Position numbers and translations under genes: made by a program. A DNA stretch of 64,000 nt from an uncultured Bacteroidota bacterium (lineage in GTDB: Bacteria; Bacteroidota; Bacteroidia; Bacteroidales; P3), in contig UQXW01000004.1 of the NCBI GenBank assembly GCA_900545215.1, forward strand, positions 12,132 to 76,131, given 5' to 3'. Numbering within the stretch: position 1 is the first letter of the stretch; each line of letters opens with the position of its first letter. Shown one piece after another: positions 1 to 9,382 of this stretch. The notes below the pieces were generated by a model, which worked only from the letters and a program-made list of their open reading frames with translations, was not told the DNA's origin and did not search any database.

Positions 1-1
1 T

Positions 2-2230
2 GTTGACATGTATCCTTTCCGATACAATATAAAACAAGGCGTTTGGGGAGTTATGGTCGGACATCTCGATGTTCCTGCAATGAATAAAGACTACAATTAT
101 CCCGCATGTATAAATCCAGACATAGTACAGGATTACCTGATAGAGGACTTGGGGTTCAAAGGTCTCGTATTTACAGATGCCATGAACATGAAAGGACTTA
201 CCAACGACTATCCCGACGGGCAGGCACAGGTTCTTGCGTTGAAAGCTGGCGTCGATGTATTGCTCATGCCCAACAACACGGAGCAAGCAATGAACGCAAT
301 ACTTCAAGCCGTTGAGGCAGGAACACTGTCCGAGAAAACGATACGGGAGAAATGTAAAAAAGTCTTACGTTGGAAATATGATATGGGAATATCGAACCCG
401 ACTAAAGACACAACCGCACCAATCAAGACATTGGAGCCCCAAGCCAAGGAACTCAACCGACATATAGCCGATAATGTTCTCACCTTGTTGAGAAACGATG
501 AGGAACTATTGCCGTTACAAATATCGGACAGCACAAAACTCTCCATCGTTTTCCTTGACGACTTCAATTATCGCACTTTCGATACTACCATAAATTCATT
601 TCATGTTGCAACGACCCATTCAATCAACAGCAAAACCACTTCCAAGCAAATCGACAGCATATTGGCTTCACTGATAAACTCGGATATTATAATAACTCTT
701 GCCTCCGGAGGCGTGAACCAAACAAAGAAAGAAAACTACGGCATATCGCAAAAGAAACTTGATGCAATCGCAAAAATTCAAGACCTGAACAAAAAGAATA
801 TTCTCGTATTGTTCGCCAATCCTTACGCTTTGGCAAGTCTGGATACCCTATGCGAATACAACAGTCTGGTGATGGCATATCAAAATACGGCGGATTTGCA
901 ACGCTCGGTTGCACAAGCCATATTCGGATACAGGTCATTCAAAGGCTCGGTTCCCGTAACGGGAAGTCCCAACTACCCTTGCCAATCCGGAATAGATAAA
1001 GAAGAGTCGCAAGGATACGAAGAAGTTGTCGAAGCCGGAATGAAAGTAGAGTGTTTTGAAAAAATAGACAGTATCATCAATGCCGGAATTTCGCAAAAGG
1101 CATATCCCGGAGCTCAGGTGTTGATTGCAAAAGACGGAAACATCGTTTTCAATCGGAATGCAGGCTTTCAAACGTACGACAATCAAACAAAGATAACCGA
1201 TAACAGCATATACGACTTGGCTTCCCTCACAAAAGTCATGGCGACAACGCTTGCAGTCATGAAATTGTATGAAGAAGGAAAATTCTCTCTCGATGACAAA
1301 CTCTCTTCCTACCTTCCATACTTGAAGCACTCCAAAAAATCGAAAATAACAATCAAGGAAGCCCTTGCACATACCGCAAGATTGAAAGCCTTTCTTCCTT
1401 TCTGGAAAGAATCATTGGAAAAAGCGAAACAAGACGAAACACTGTATGCATACGACAAATACGGCGACAGTGCTTATTTGCAGGTATGCGATGGTTTGTT
1501 CATCAAGAAGTCATATAAAGATGAAATCAGAAAACAAATAGTATCCTCTCCTCTCGGAGACAAACACAAATATGTTTACAGCGATTTGGGATTTATTCTG
1601 CTTGGCGATTTGGTCGAGCAAATAAGCGGGAAAACCCTTGATACCTATCTTCAAGAAACATTCTACGAACCTTTGGGCTTGACAAACACATATTTCAATC
1701 CGCTTTCTCACGGCATGAACAAAGAGAATATCGTTCCGACCTTGGAAGCCGTCGATTTCAGGCATTCTAAATTGCAAGGCTTCGTCCATGACGAAACATC
1801 GGCATTGAACGGTGGCGTTGCAGGTCATGCAGGTCTGTTTTCAAACGCCAAGGATTTGTTCGTAATATGCCAAATGCTTTTGAACGGTGGTGTTTATGAC
1901 AATAAACGATACCTTGAAGAAGAAACCATAGCAACGTTCAACCACAGATATTTCAAAAAATACCAAAATCGAAGAGCCTTGGGCTTCGACAAACCGCTCA
2001 TATCCGCACCCTCTGCACATTGTTCCGAATATTGCAGCGAGGAAAGCTACGGGCATAGCGGCTTTACGGGAACTTATTTGTGGATAGACCCTGAAAATAA
2101 AACCATATTCATATTCCTCTCGAACAGAGTTTATCCTGATGCCAAAAGTAACAAATTGGCACAAATGAACATCAGAACCGACATACAGGATTTGATTTAC
2201 GAATCAATACAAGAAGAAAACAAAGAATAA
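2..2230 (+). CDS. Beta-N-acetylglucosaminidase (GH3) fused to a serine hydrolase, 5'-truncated by the window edge
   Basis: The frame is open to the left edge, so the true start and the first part of the GH3 barrel lie outside the window. At least 740 residues remain. The GH3 remainder carries GHLDVPAM and the putative nucleophile Asp in FTDAMNM (codon 176-178), matching NagZ-type glycosidases that cleave GlcNAc from peptidoglycan or glycans. The second half is a class-C beta-lactamase/PBP4-like esterase domain with the SxxK motif SLTK (Ser codon at 1223), a Tyr-Ser-Asp version of YxN, and HSG near the end in place of KTG. This GH3 plus serine hydrolase fusion is common in Bacteroidota and is expected to be exported. 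Its role in peptidoglycan turnover is inferred. It lies 1 bp upstream of the next gene, so the two are probably co-transcribed. Confidence 0.9.
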   Translation, partial: VDMYPFRYNIKQGVWGVMVGHLDVPAMNKDYNYPACINPDIVQDYLIEDLGFKGLVFTDAMNMKGLTNDYPDGQAQVLALKAGVDVLLMPNNTEQAMNAILQAVEAGTLSEKTIREKCKKVLRWKYDMGISNPTKDTTAPIKTLEPQAKELNRHIADNVLTLLRNDEELLPLQISDSTKLSIVFLDDFNYRTFDTTINSFHVATTHSINSKTTSKQIDSILASLINSDIIITLASGGVNQTKKENYGISQKKLDAIAKIQDLNKKNILVLFANPYALASLDTLCEYNSLVMAYQNTADLQRSVAQAIFGYRSFKGSVPVTGSPNYPCQSGIDKEESQGYEEVVEAGMKVECFEKIDSIINAGISQKAYPGAQVLIAKDGNIVFNRNAGFQTYDNQTKITDNSIYDLASLTKVMATTLAVMKLYEEGKFSLDDKLSSYLPYLKHSKKSKITIKEALAHTARLKAFLPFWKESLEKAKQDETLYAYDKYGDSAYLQVCDGLFIKKSYKDEIRKQIVSSPLGDKHKYVYSDLGFILLGDLVEQISGKTLDTYLQETFYEPLGLTNTYFNPLSHGMNKENIVPTLEAVDFRHSKLQGFVHDETSALNGGVAGHAGLFSNAKDLFVICQMLLNGGVYDNKRYLEEETIATFNHRYFKKYQNRRALGFDKPLISAPSAHCSEYCSEESYGHSGFTGTYLWIDPENKTIFIFLSNRVYPDAKSNKLAQMNIRTDIQDLIYESIQEENKE

Positions 2231-2231
2231 A

Positions 2232-2975
2232 ATGGAGACAAAAGAAACATCGGAACTGCTGCGAAATCTGGCACAGCAATATAACACGAAAGATTTCATA
2301 CAGAACGATCCTGTTCAATTTCCCCACAGATATACGGACAAACGAGACATAGAAATTTCAGCCCTGATTTCTTCATGGATGGCATACGGCAACAGGAAGC
2401 AAATCATACTTACGCTGAACCAACTGCACGCCGAATTTTACGACTCGCCGTATCTTTACATACGCAGCAGAAGATACGTACCTCATCGCAACAACGAGCA
2501 ATGCCTTTACCGCTTCTACACCTACAAAGACTTCTATCAACTCTGCAACACACTCTATTATATCTACATCAGAAACCAATATCCTTCCCTTGAAGATAAA
2601 TTGCTTTCCATGCAGAAAGAATACACCTCGTGTCTTTCTCTTCTGCGTGCCATCATATCCCTATTTCCCGATCAGAACGGCATACCGCAAAACACCACCT
2701 CTGCATGCAAGCGTCTTTGTCTTTTCCTTCGTTGGCTCATACGCAAAGACTCAATAGTGGATTTCGGAATATGGAATCTTCTGCCTCAAAGCGAATTGCT
2801 TATTCCCTTGGACACGCATGTATTTCGCATGGCAAAGGAATTGAATCTCACGACCCGCAAACAAGCCGACATGAAAACAGCCGTGGAAATAAGCAACAAA
2901 TTGAAAGAAGTGTTTCCAGATGATCCGACACTCGGAGACTTCGCACTCTTCGGCTATGGCATAGACCACAAATAA
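2232..2975 (+). CDS. TIGR02757 family protein (DUF2400)
   Basis: A 247-residue protein of the TIGR02757/DUF2400 family, conserved in Bacteroidota and some other bacteria, with no proven biochemical role. Recognisable stretches are FPHRYTDKRDIEISALISSW near the N-terminus and the terminal LGDFALFGYGIDH. No signal peptide or membrane segment is visible. The ATG comes one base after the stop of the GH3 gene, which fixes the start and implies an operon. The family resembles helix-hairpin-helix DNA glycosylase-like folds only loosely, and I do not assign an activity. The gene converges with trkH across a phased repeat array. Confidence 0.85.
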   Translation: METKETSELLRNLAQQYNTKDFIQNDPVQFPHRYTDKRDIEISALISSWMAYGNRKQIILTLNQLHAEFYDSPYLYIRSRRYVPHRNNEQCLYRFYTYKDFYQLCNTLYYIYIRNQYPSLEDKLLSMQKEYTSCLSLLRAIISLFPDQNGIPQNTTSACKRLCLFLRWLIRKDSIVDFGIWNLLPQSELLIPLDTHVFRMAKELNLTTRKQADMKTAVEISNKLKEVFPDDPTLGDFALFGYGIDHK

Positions 2976-3003
2976 ACAGGTCGAGAAAAAAGAACAGCAT
3001 CCC

Positions 3004-3104
3004 GAAAAAATTTTCCGCCGTTCCACGAAAATGAATCGGCGGAAAAATTTTTTCTTACGCCGATTCGTGAAATCCTCACGGCGTTTTATTTTGCCGAAAC
3101 GGCG
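3004..3104. repeat. Phased A-tract/CGGCG array, locus A, with a strong inverted repeat
   Basis: Five 5-bp cores start at 3016 (CGCCG), 3037 (CGGCG), 3058 (CGCCG), 3079 (CGGCG) and 3100 (CGGCG), exactly 21 bp apart. Each is flanked by A- or T-rich DNA. Within the array, 3004-3020 and 3037-3054 are inverted repeats with one extra A in the right arm, able to form a hairpin of about 17 bp ending in T-runs on either strand. It sits between convergent genes (TIGR02757 and trkH), so it could terminate transcription from both sides. Confidence 0.85.
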
Positions 3105-3124
3105 ATTGATTGTATGGGTGTTTG

Positions 3125-4588
3125 TTATCGTTTGCTCCAAACGCTTGGAGAGAGAATTGCAAAGAAGGCGTATATTTCCAATCTGCCTATGAGCATGAGG
3201 GTTATGATGAGGTATTTCGACAGGCTTGTCAAATCGTTATATGAGAAGCCTTCTGCAAGGGAACCCATCACCGGACCGATGTTGCTTATCGAGGCTGCCG
3301 AAAGAGCAAAGGCGTGTGTGAAGTCGTTACCTGCCATGGTCAGACCGATAACTCCGAAAAGGAAAATCACGAAAAAGAGAAAGAAAAAGCCGAAGACAAG
3401 ACTGACAGAGCCGTCTCGCAGAGCCTTGTTGTTGTACCGCACGGGTATTATGGCACGAGGGTGGAATACCCTTTTCATCGCAACGGGTATATATTTCAAA
3501 AGTATGACGGCACGAATGATTTTAAGACCTGTGGAAGAGGAAGCGGAACAACCTCCTATGAACATGAGCAATACAAGTCCGGCTGAAACGAAAATTCCGA
3601 GATTATGGGTTTTCAGGTCGAAGCCTGTGCTACTCAGAGTGGAGATAACGTAGAAAAAAGATGTCTTTACGGATTGAAGAAAAGCCATATCGTTGCGTGA
3701 AAGGAAGTAAAGCGAAAAGCCTATGCCGAAAACAAGTGTCATAAGGCTGTACATTCGCAGTTGCTCATCGTGAAATACTTTTTTCCATTTGCCTCTTACG
3801 AACCATAGCAACAGAAAGTAACTTATGCCGGAAAGAAACATGAATACCATGATGACGATTTGCGAATAATCGGAATATGCTCCCATGTTGCCGTCGGAAA
3901 CGGAAAAGCCACCGGTGGAAATGGTTGAAAAGGTATGGCAGATTGCCTCGAAGAAGTTCATTTCTCCGAGACTTAGAAGTGTGCAACAGAGAATGGTGAA
4001 ACCTGTGTAAATGCCGAATATTCTGTAAACGGTACTTTTTATGTGGGGTCGCTCTTTTTCTTTCTCTATCGAGTTGAACTCTGCATTGAAAAGGTTTTTC
4101 GCTCCATCGGGAAAGTTTCTGACGAAAACGATTACAAGCATTGCGAACCCCAAACCTCCTATCCATTGGGTGAGAGAACGATAAAACAACAGCCCTTTGG
4201 AAACGGATGCGATGTTCCCTATTATGCTTGCTCCGGTAGTGGTGTAGCCGGAGTAGGATTCAAAAAGAGAGTTGACGAAAGAGAAATCGTCCAAAGTGAA
4301 CATATATGGCAATGCTCCCAAGAGAGGAACGATAAGCCACATCAGACCGACTATCAACCGTCCGTCCTTTTTTGATATTTGCGAAGTGAAATTCTTGTTC
4401 CTGTATGCAGTGAATGCTCCGAGCAGAAACATGAGAGGGCTTGCCACGAGAAAGAAAAATTTTTCTTTCTCGCCATAAATACAACTCACCAAGCCCGAAA
4501 CAAGAAAAGCAAAGCCCAAGAGCAACATGTTATTGCCCAAAACATAGAGAAAAATACCCCTGTTGAGATTGCTTTTCGGTAGTTGCAT
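3125..4588 (-). CDS. trkH: Trk potassium uptake membrane protein TrkH
   Basis: A 487-residue polytopic inner-membrane protein, the usual length for TrkH. It forms the K+ channel of the Trk system and works with the peripheral TrkA ring. Visible family marks are the selectivity-filter-like GYTTTGAS in the first pore repeat, QWIGGLG shortly after, TFSTISTGGFS in the second repeat, STLSSTGFDL in the third and FIGGCSASSSTGLK around the last pore loops. Many hydrophobic helices cover the whole length. It starts 10 bp after the trkA stop, so trkA-trkH form one operon. Confidence 0.95.
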   Translation of the reverse strand: MQLPKSNLNRGIFLYVLGNNMLLLGFAFLVSGLVSCIYGEKEKFFFLVASPLMFLLGAFTAYRNKNFTSQISKKDGRLIVGLMWLIVPLLGALPYMFTLDDFSFVNSLFESYSGYTTTGASIIGNIASVSKGLLFYRSLTQWIGGLGFAMLVIVFVRNFPDGAKNLFNAEFNSIEKEKERPHIKSTVYRIFGIYTGFTILCCTLLSLGEMNFFEAICHTFSTISTGGFSVSDGNMGAYSDYSQIVIMVFMFLSGISYFLLLWFVRGKWKKVFHDEQLRMYSLMTLVFGIGFSLYFLSRNDMAFLQSVKTSFFYVISTLSSTGFDLKTHNLGIFVSAGLVLLMFIGGCSASSSTGLKIIRAVILLKYIPVAMKRVFHPRAIIPVRYNNKALRDGSVSLVFGFFFLFFVIFLFGVIGLTMAGNDFTHAFALSAASISNIGPVMGSLAEGFSYNDLTSLSKYLIITLMLIGRLEIYAFFAILSPSVWSKR

Positions 4589-4598
4589 TTATTCCGAC

Positions 4599-5939
4599 TT
4601 AGTTGAAGAGCTTCATTAGTTTGTTTGCGGATTCCGGTATGGTGAATGCCACAACTTTGTCGCCGGCTTGTATCTGCACATTGCCTCTTGCGATGTATGC
4701 AACGTTGTTTCGGATTACTCCGCCAATGTTTACACCTTGCGGCAAGTCCAATCGCATTATTTGTTTCTTCGTAATGGGAGAGCCGTCCTTGACAAGCACC
4801 TCGACCACTTCGGCATCTATTCCGGACAACCACTTGCTTGATGTTACGTCTGCCCCGAGGGTGAAACGGGCAATGTAGCTTGCAGTTATCAACTTCTTGT
4901 TTATAATCGTGTCTATGCCGATTTCCTGCGATACATCTATGTAACTGACATTTTCAACCAAAGCAATGGTTTTCTTTACGCCTTGTTTATGGGCATGAAG
5001 GCAGGAAAGAATGTTCGTTTCCGTACTTCCGCTCACGGCAATGAAAGCATCTGTTTCTCTTATTCCCTCGTCCATAAGCAGGGATATGTCGTTGCCGTTG
5101 CCGTTTATTATCATGGTTCTGTTCAAGTCATCGACGAGTTGAAAACAACGCTCTTTATCTTTCTCGATTAGTTTGAGGTTCATATCGTTTTGCAGATTCA
5201 TGGCAGTACGTCTGCCGATACGTCCTCCGCCAAGTATCATGGCGTTCTTGATAAGATAATCTCTTTTGCCGCCGAGTTCTTTTATCAACTCTATGCTTGA
5301 AGGCTTTGCTATCAAATAAACCAAATCGTCTTTCTGATAGGAGTCCGAACCGATAGGAATGATGGTTCTGCCTTTGCGAATGATACAAATCGCTCTCGCT
5401 TCCAACTCGGGGTACATTATGGCGACCTCTGCCATCGTTTTTCCTATGATGAGAGCCTTGGAGTCCAAACGCATCATATATACGGAAAGCAGACCGTTGG
5501 AGAAATCGAATATCTCGGTTGCAGTGTTCCTTGTCAAAAGGTTGGTTATCTCCTTTGCTGCAATTCTTTCGGGACAAACCAGTTCATCGACCCCCATTCC
5601 TTTGAACATGTTTTTGTTTGCATCGTTCAGGTATTCTATCGAGTTCACTCTTGCTATGCAACGTTTGGCTCCGAGCCTTTTGCCGAGAATGCAAGTCATG
5701 AGATTGATGCTTTCTTCATGCAGAACGGCAATCAAAAGGTCGCAAGAAGATATGCCGGCTTCTTTCAAGGTTTCCATGGAAGTGGAATTACCTGCTATGG
5801 TGAGCAAATCCGAATCGCTCTGCAACATATTCAATAAGTCGGAGTGAGGATCCACCACGGTGATATTGTGCCTTATTTTGGAGAGAGTGCGAGCCAAGTG
5901 AAATCCGACCTCGCCGTCTCCCGCTATAATGATGTCCAT
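4599..5939 (-). CDS. trkA: Trk system potassium transporter TrkA
   Basis: A 446-residue cytoplasmic protein with two RCK_N/RCK_C halves. The first Rossmann motif is IIIAGDGEVGFHLA at the extreme N-terminus and the second is AMILGGGRIGRRTA near residue 233. Both fit NAD(H)/ATP-binding gating domains that control TrkH. The length matches the family. The start codon lies 45 bp downstream of a minus-strand TACCTTTG promoter element at 5984-5991, and trkH follows directly. Confidence 0.95.
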   Translation of the reverse strand: MDIIIAGDGEVGFHLARTLSKIRHNITVVDPHSDLLNMLQSDSDLLTIAGNSTSMETLKEAGISSCDLLIAVLHEESINLMTCILGKRLGAKRCIARVNSIEYLNDANKNMFKGMGVDELVCPERIAAKEITNLLTRNTATEIFDFSNGLLSVYMMRLDSKALIIGKTMAEVAIMYPELEARAICIIRKGRTIIPIGSDSYQKDDLVYLIAKPSSIELIKELGGKRDYLIKNAMILGGGRIGRRTAMNLQNDMNLKLIEKDKERCFQLVDDLNRTMIINGNGNDISLLMDEGIRETDAFIAVSGSTETNILSCLHAHKQGVKKTIALVENVSYIDVSQEIGIDTIINKKLITASYIARFTLGADVTSSKWLSGIDAEVVEVLVKDGSPITKKQIMRLDLPQGVNIGGVIRNNVAYIARGNVQIQAGDKVVAFTIPESANKLMKLFN

Positions 5940-5983
5940 GTCAAATGAAATTGTTTTATCTTATCTTGAAACAAATCAGACGG

Positions 5984-5991
5984 CAAAGGTA
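5984..5991 (-). promoter_or_regulatory. Bacteroidota-type -7 promoter element for trkA-trkH
   Basis: On the minus strand this reads TACCTTTG, matching the TAnnTTTG element of the Bacteroidota primary sigma factor. It lies 45 bp upstream of the trkA ATG. I see no convincing TTTG -33 element. Confidence 0.65.
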
Positions 5992-6035
5992 GTTCTTTTC
6001 CGTAAACCGTAAATGCAGGAAATAAATGTTTTGAT

Positions 6036-6050
6036 GCTGTTTTGAACAGC
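6036..6050 (-). terminator. Small hairpin after the nuclease gene
   Basis: GCTGTT and AACAGC form a 6-bp stem with a 3-nt loop just past the stop of the nuclease gene on the minus strand. The following sequence is A/T-rich but lacks a clean T-run, so this is a weak terminator candidate. Confidence 0.35.
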
Positions 6051-6051
6051 T

Positions 6052-6891
6052 TTATCGCCAGAGGTTGATGTCTGTAACGGTCTCCAACGAATCCATAAGC
6101 GGATTTCCGTCTTGCGAAGGAAAGAAATCGAGACCTGTAATTCGCTCGACTTCCCGCTCATTGCAGCAATAACGGAAGATATTGCCTTTTATGTTGGTGT
6201 TATCCATGATGAAGGCTATCATCTTATAGGTAGGATATGATATATCGACCACAATTTTATAGAATTTACTGCATACGCTCACTTTGTTCTCGCCTATTTC
6301 TCCCTTTTTACTGCTTAGAACGGGACCGCACAATACAAGAATGCTGTCATTCTCCACTGCCCACTTTCTGACACTGCCTTCCAATTTTTTCCATAAACCG
6401 TCATTGAAACCCTGATACTGCGGGGATACATTGCTCATATAAAAGGTTTCTTTCATTGAAGCAAACGACCAACACATATCCTTTGACGGACAGAGATGCC
6501 CGCGAACATACCCGGAGTTTGTATAATCCTGTTTTGTCGCATAGTTGTCAGACAAGAGATAGTCCTTTTTGAAGCCGACGCCTTTTCTGCTCACATTATC
6601 GTTTTCGTTTACCATTTCAGCCGTAAGCAGGTATGCCACGTAGGCAGCCTGTTTGTGCTTTTTATTGTAACCGACCACATAATACTTATGGTCAAGTAAT
6701 TCTAATTTCTCGGTACTCGATGGTAAGGCATCGGAAAGAGAAAATCGGTTTTGTGTCTCTTGCTTGTTTTCGATTACTCTTTCGACGGTTACGACTGCCT
6801 TTGGAGAAGAAGTAAAACTATATATGGCAACGCTTACCCCGATAACAAGAAGAACGGATAAAAGAATTATGCTTGTTTTTCTTCCTGCCAT
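6052..6891 (-). CDS. DNA/RNA non-specific endonuclease (NUC1 family), membrane-anchored or secreted
   Basis: A 279-residue protein with an N-terminal hydrophobic segment (about residues 7-26) serving as signal anchor or signal peptide. The body matches the beta-beta-alpha-metal DNA/RNA non-specific endonuclease family. The catalytic His is in RGHLCP (H132), where the family usually has DRGHL, and the Mg-binding Asn region is SNVSPQYQGFNDGLW (about 153-167). It probably degrades nucleic acids outside the cytoplasm. Its 5' end overlaps the 3' end of ispG by 25 bp, which places it last in the five-gene unit. The link to that unit looks like shared transcription rather than shared function. Confidence 0.88.
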   Translation of the reverse strand: MAGRKTSIILLSVLLVIGVSVAIYSFTSSPKAVVTVERVIENKQETQNRFSLSDALPSSTEKLELLDHKYYVVGYNKKHKQAAYVAYLLTAEMVNENDNVSRKGVGFKKDYLLSDNYATKQDYTNSGYVRGHLCPSKDMCWSFASMKETFYMSNVSPQYQGFNDGLWKKLEGSVRKWAVENDSILVLCGPVLSSKKGEIGENKVSVCSKFYKIVVDISYPTYKMIAFIMDNTNIKGNIFRYCCNEREVERITGLDFFPSQDGNPLMDSLETVTDINLWR

Positions 6892-8366
6892 TTCCCGTCT
6901 TCTTTAATCATGGCGACCAAAAGTTCTATTGCCTTGTCCTCTTCTACGTTCGAGTGAACGAGTTTGCCATCGCGATAAAGGTGAACCTTGTGTTCCAGAC
7001 TGCCGATATAGCCGTAATTTGCGTCAGCCATTTCTCCGGGGCCGTTGACTATGCACCCCATTACGGCAATCTTCAAACCCTTCAAGTGTTTGCACCTTTG
7101 CTTTACTTTTTCCAATGCTGCCTGTATGTCATACTTCGTTCTGCCGCATGAAGGGCAGGCAATAAATTCTGCTTTGTAAATCTTTTCACCGGTAGCCTGC
7201 AATAAGTCCGCCTCAAAGGTCTTATCCGACAAAGAAACACCTGAAAGCACTCCTTCCATAATCAATGCCGACACATCGCCTGCCAATCTTGCACAATCTT
7301 GCTTGCAATCCGTTTGCTCAATCCTTATTAAAGCATTTTTCTTTTGTGCAGTTGCCAGAACGGATGCAAGGTTTATGTTTGCGGAATCGATATTCAGAAT
7401 TTTATTACGGTCATTCGCACCTGTATGTCTTTCAAAACTTGCCGCCAATTTAATTTTCTCTCCTTTGCTTTCAAAGGGAATATCTTTATAAGCATGTACT
7501 ATCCGGTTTGCAACAGGTATTTCGTTCTCCGGTTTTTCGGTCAGGGAAACTCTTATAGTATCTCCTATGCCTATTGCGAGCAAACTGCCTATACCTGCCA
7601 TCGATTTGATTCTGCCGTCTTGCCCGTTGCCGGCTTCCGTTACTCCGAGATGAATGGGATAGTCCAATCCCTCCTCTTGTAACATGGCAGCCAACATTCG
7701 TGTCGAGAAGTTCATCACCTTGACATTGCTGGATTTCATCGAAAGCACCAAGTCATCATACTGCATGCTGTGACAAATTCTTGCAAACTCCATTGCGGAA
7801 ACAGCCATTGCGTATGGCGTATCGCCGTAGCGACTCATTATTCTTCTGCTCAGAGAACCGTGGTTGGTGCCTATACGCATTGCAGTGTGGTTTGCCTTGC
7901 ATATCTCAATTAAAGGGAAAAGTCTGTCTGCAATCTTGGAAAGCTCGTCATCATACTCCTGTTGCGAATATTCGGATTTGCTTGTGTTCCTGTCGGTATA
8001 GTTTCCCGGGTTTATTCTGACTTTATCCACTATTGCCGCTGCGACTTCCGCCGCCTTGGGATTGAAATGAATATCGGCTATAAGAGGAACATTGTAATTC
8101 CTCTTTGCGAGTTCGTTCTTTATGTTGTACAAATTCTCCGCTGCCTGCACATTGGACGCAGTTATTCTGACCAATTCGCAACCCGAATCGACAAGTCGCA
8201 TGCACTGTTGCACCGTTGCATCGGTATCCATAGTGTCCGTATTGGTCATCGACTGTATTCTGATGGGATTGCACCCGCCTATTCCTATGTTGCCGACCGA
8301 TACTTCTCTGCTGTTACGCCTTTTCACGGGATTGTTTATTGCCCATGAAATCATCTTATCGCTCAT
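6867..8366 (-). CDS. ispG: 4-hydroxy-3-methylbut-2-en-1-yl diphosphate synthase IspG (GcpE)
   Basis: A 499-residue enzyme of the MEP isoprenoid pathway. It reductively opens MEcPP to HMBPP using a [4Fe-4S] cluster. The N-terminal TIM barrel starts at about residue 13, and the cluster ligands are C404 and C407 in ACPSCGRT, C438 in MGCIVNGPGE, and the Glu of that motif (E445). Between barrel and ferredoxin-like domain there is an insert of about 120 residues, so this is a three-domain-type IspG. It is shorter than the roughly 600-residue enzymes typical of Bacteroidota and longer than the E. coli form (about 370). It overlaps rlmN by 11 bp and the nuclease by 25 bp. ispH lies elsewhere in this window. 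Confidence 0.96.
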   Translation of the reverse strand: MSDKMISWAINNPVKRRNSREVSVGNIGIGGCNPIRIQSMTNTDTMDTDATVQQCMRLVDSGCELVRITASNVQAAENLYNIKNELAKRNYNVPLIADIHFNPKAAEVAAAIVDKVRINPGNYTDRNTSKSEYSQQEYDDELSKIADRLFPLIEICKANHTAMRIGTNHGSLSRRIMSRYGDTPYAMAVSAMEFARICHSMQYDDLVLSMKSSNVKVMNFSTRMLAAMLQEEGLDYPIHLGVTEAGNGQDGRIKSMAGIGSLLAIGIGDTIRVSLTEKPENEIPVANRIVHAYKDIPFESKGEKIKLAASFERHTGANDRNKILNIDSANINLASVLATAQKKNALIRIEQTDCKQDCARLAGDVSALIMEGVLSGVSLSDKTFEADLLQATGEKIYKAEFIACPSCGRTKYDIQAALEKVKQRCKHLKGLKIAVMGCIVNGPGEMADANYGYIGSLEHKVHLYRDGKLVHSNVEEDKAIELLVAMIKEDGKWQEEKQA

Positions 8367-9381
8367 TTTCCAAAAGTTTTTTCGTTGATAAAAGTCCGCA
8401 TGCCGCCAAAATATCCTCGCCCCTTGAAGCCCTTATCGTGCATATCATTCCGTGTTTATTCAAACTGTCTCGCAAAGCAACCATGCTTTCTTCCTTTGCA
8501 GAGATGAAAGGAGTGTTCGGAATGGTGTGAAACCTTATCAGATTCACCCTGCAATCGAGACCGTTCAAAAGCCTCAATAATGCCGACACATGCCTCTTTT
8601 GATTGTTTAAACCCTCGAAAACGATATACTCGAAAGTCAATCGTCTCTGCCCGTGCCAATCATAAAGTTTCAGTAATGCCACCACATCCTCTATTTTGAA
8701 CGATTTCTCTATCGGCATTATGCGTTTTCTCTCTTCCGATATGGGGTTATGCAGACTGATTGCAAGATGGACATTGGTAGAATCGAGGAAATTTTTGAGC
8801 TTTGGCAGCAGACCCGAAGTGGAAACGGTGATTCGACGACCGCTCATGCCGAAACCCCAATCCGAAGTCAGCACTTCTATGCTTCTAATCACATTGTCGT
8901 AATTATCCAAAGGCTCTCCCATTCCCATATAAACCAAGTTTGTGATTGCGGAGTACTCCGGCAGGCTTCTTATTATGTTCAAAATCTCGTTGCAGGTAAG
9001 ATTTCTCTTGAAGCCTTGGCGTGCCGTTGCACAGAATTGGCAATTCATTTTACAGCCCACCTGTGTCGAAACGCACAAAGTTACTCTGTCTTTATCAGGT
9101 ATCATGACCGCTTCCACGAAATCCTTTTCGCCATATTTGTAAAGGTATTTCTTCGTTCCGTCTTTTGAAACCGCACAGGACAAAGGAGAAATCAATCCGA
9201 TGACATAATGTTCTGCCAATTTCTCACGGTTCTTCAAAGAAAGATTTGTCATTTCCGCTATTGAAGAAACGCCTTTTTTGTACAACCAATCCGCCATTTG
9301 TTTTGCCGCAAAGGCAGGCATGGAGAATTCCTCGCAAATATTTCCGAGTTCGGATAAGGTTTTGCCGAACAATGTATCCAT
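8356..9381 (-). CDS. rlmN: Dual-specificity 23S rRNA/tRNA adenine-C2 methyltransferase RlmN
   Basis: A 341-residue radical SAM methyltransferase that methylates C2 of A2503 in 23S rRNA and of A37 in some tRNAs. The [4Fe-4S] motif CxxxCxxC is present as CKMNCQFC (C110, C114, C117). The methyl-carrying Cys is near the C-terminus in RASRGEDILAACG, and GMGEPLDNYDN is the SAM-binding region. The length is typical. The start codon is 2 bp after the upstream radical SAM gene and the 3' end overlaps ispG, so it is in the same operon. Confidence 0.96.
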   Translation of the reverse strand: MDTLFGKTLSELGNICEEFSMPAFAAKQMADWLYKKGVSSIAEMTNLSLKNREKLAEHYVIGLISPLSCAVSKDGTKKYLYKYGEKDFVEAVMIPDKDRVTLCVSTQVGCKMNCQFCATARQGFKRNLTCNEILNIIRSLPEYSAITNLVYMGMGEPLDNYDNVIRSIEVLTSDWGFGMSGRRITVSTSGLLPKLKNFLDSTNVHLAISLHNPISEERKRIMPIEKSFKIEDVVALLKLYDWHGQRRLTFEYIVFEGLNNQKRHVSALLRLLNGLDCRVNLIRFHTIPNTPFISAKEESMVALRDSLNKHGMICTIRASRGEDILAACGLLSTKKLLENER

Positions 9382-9382
9382 T

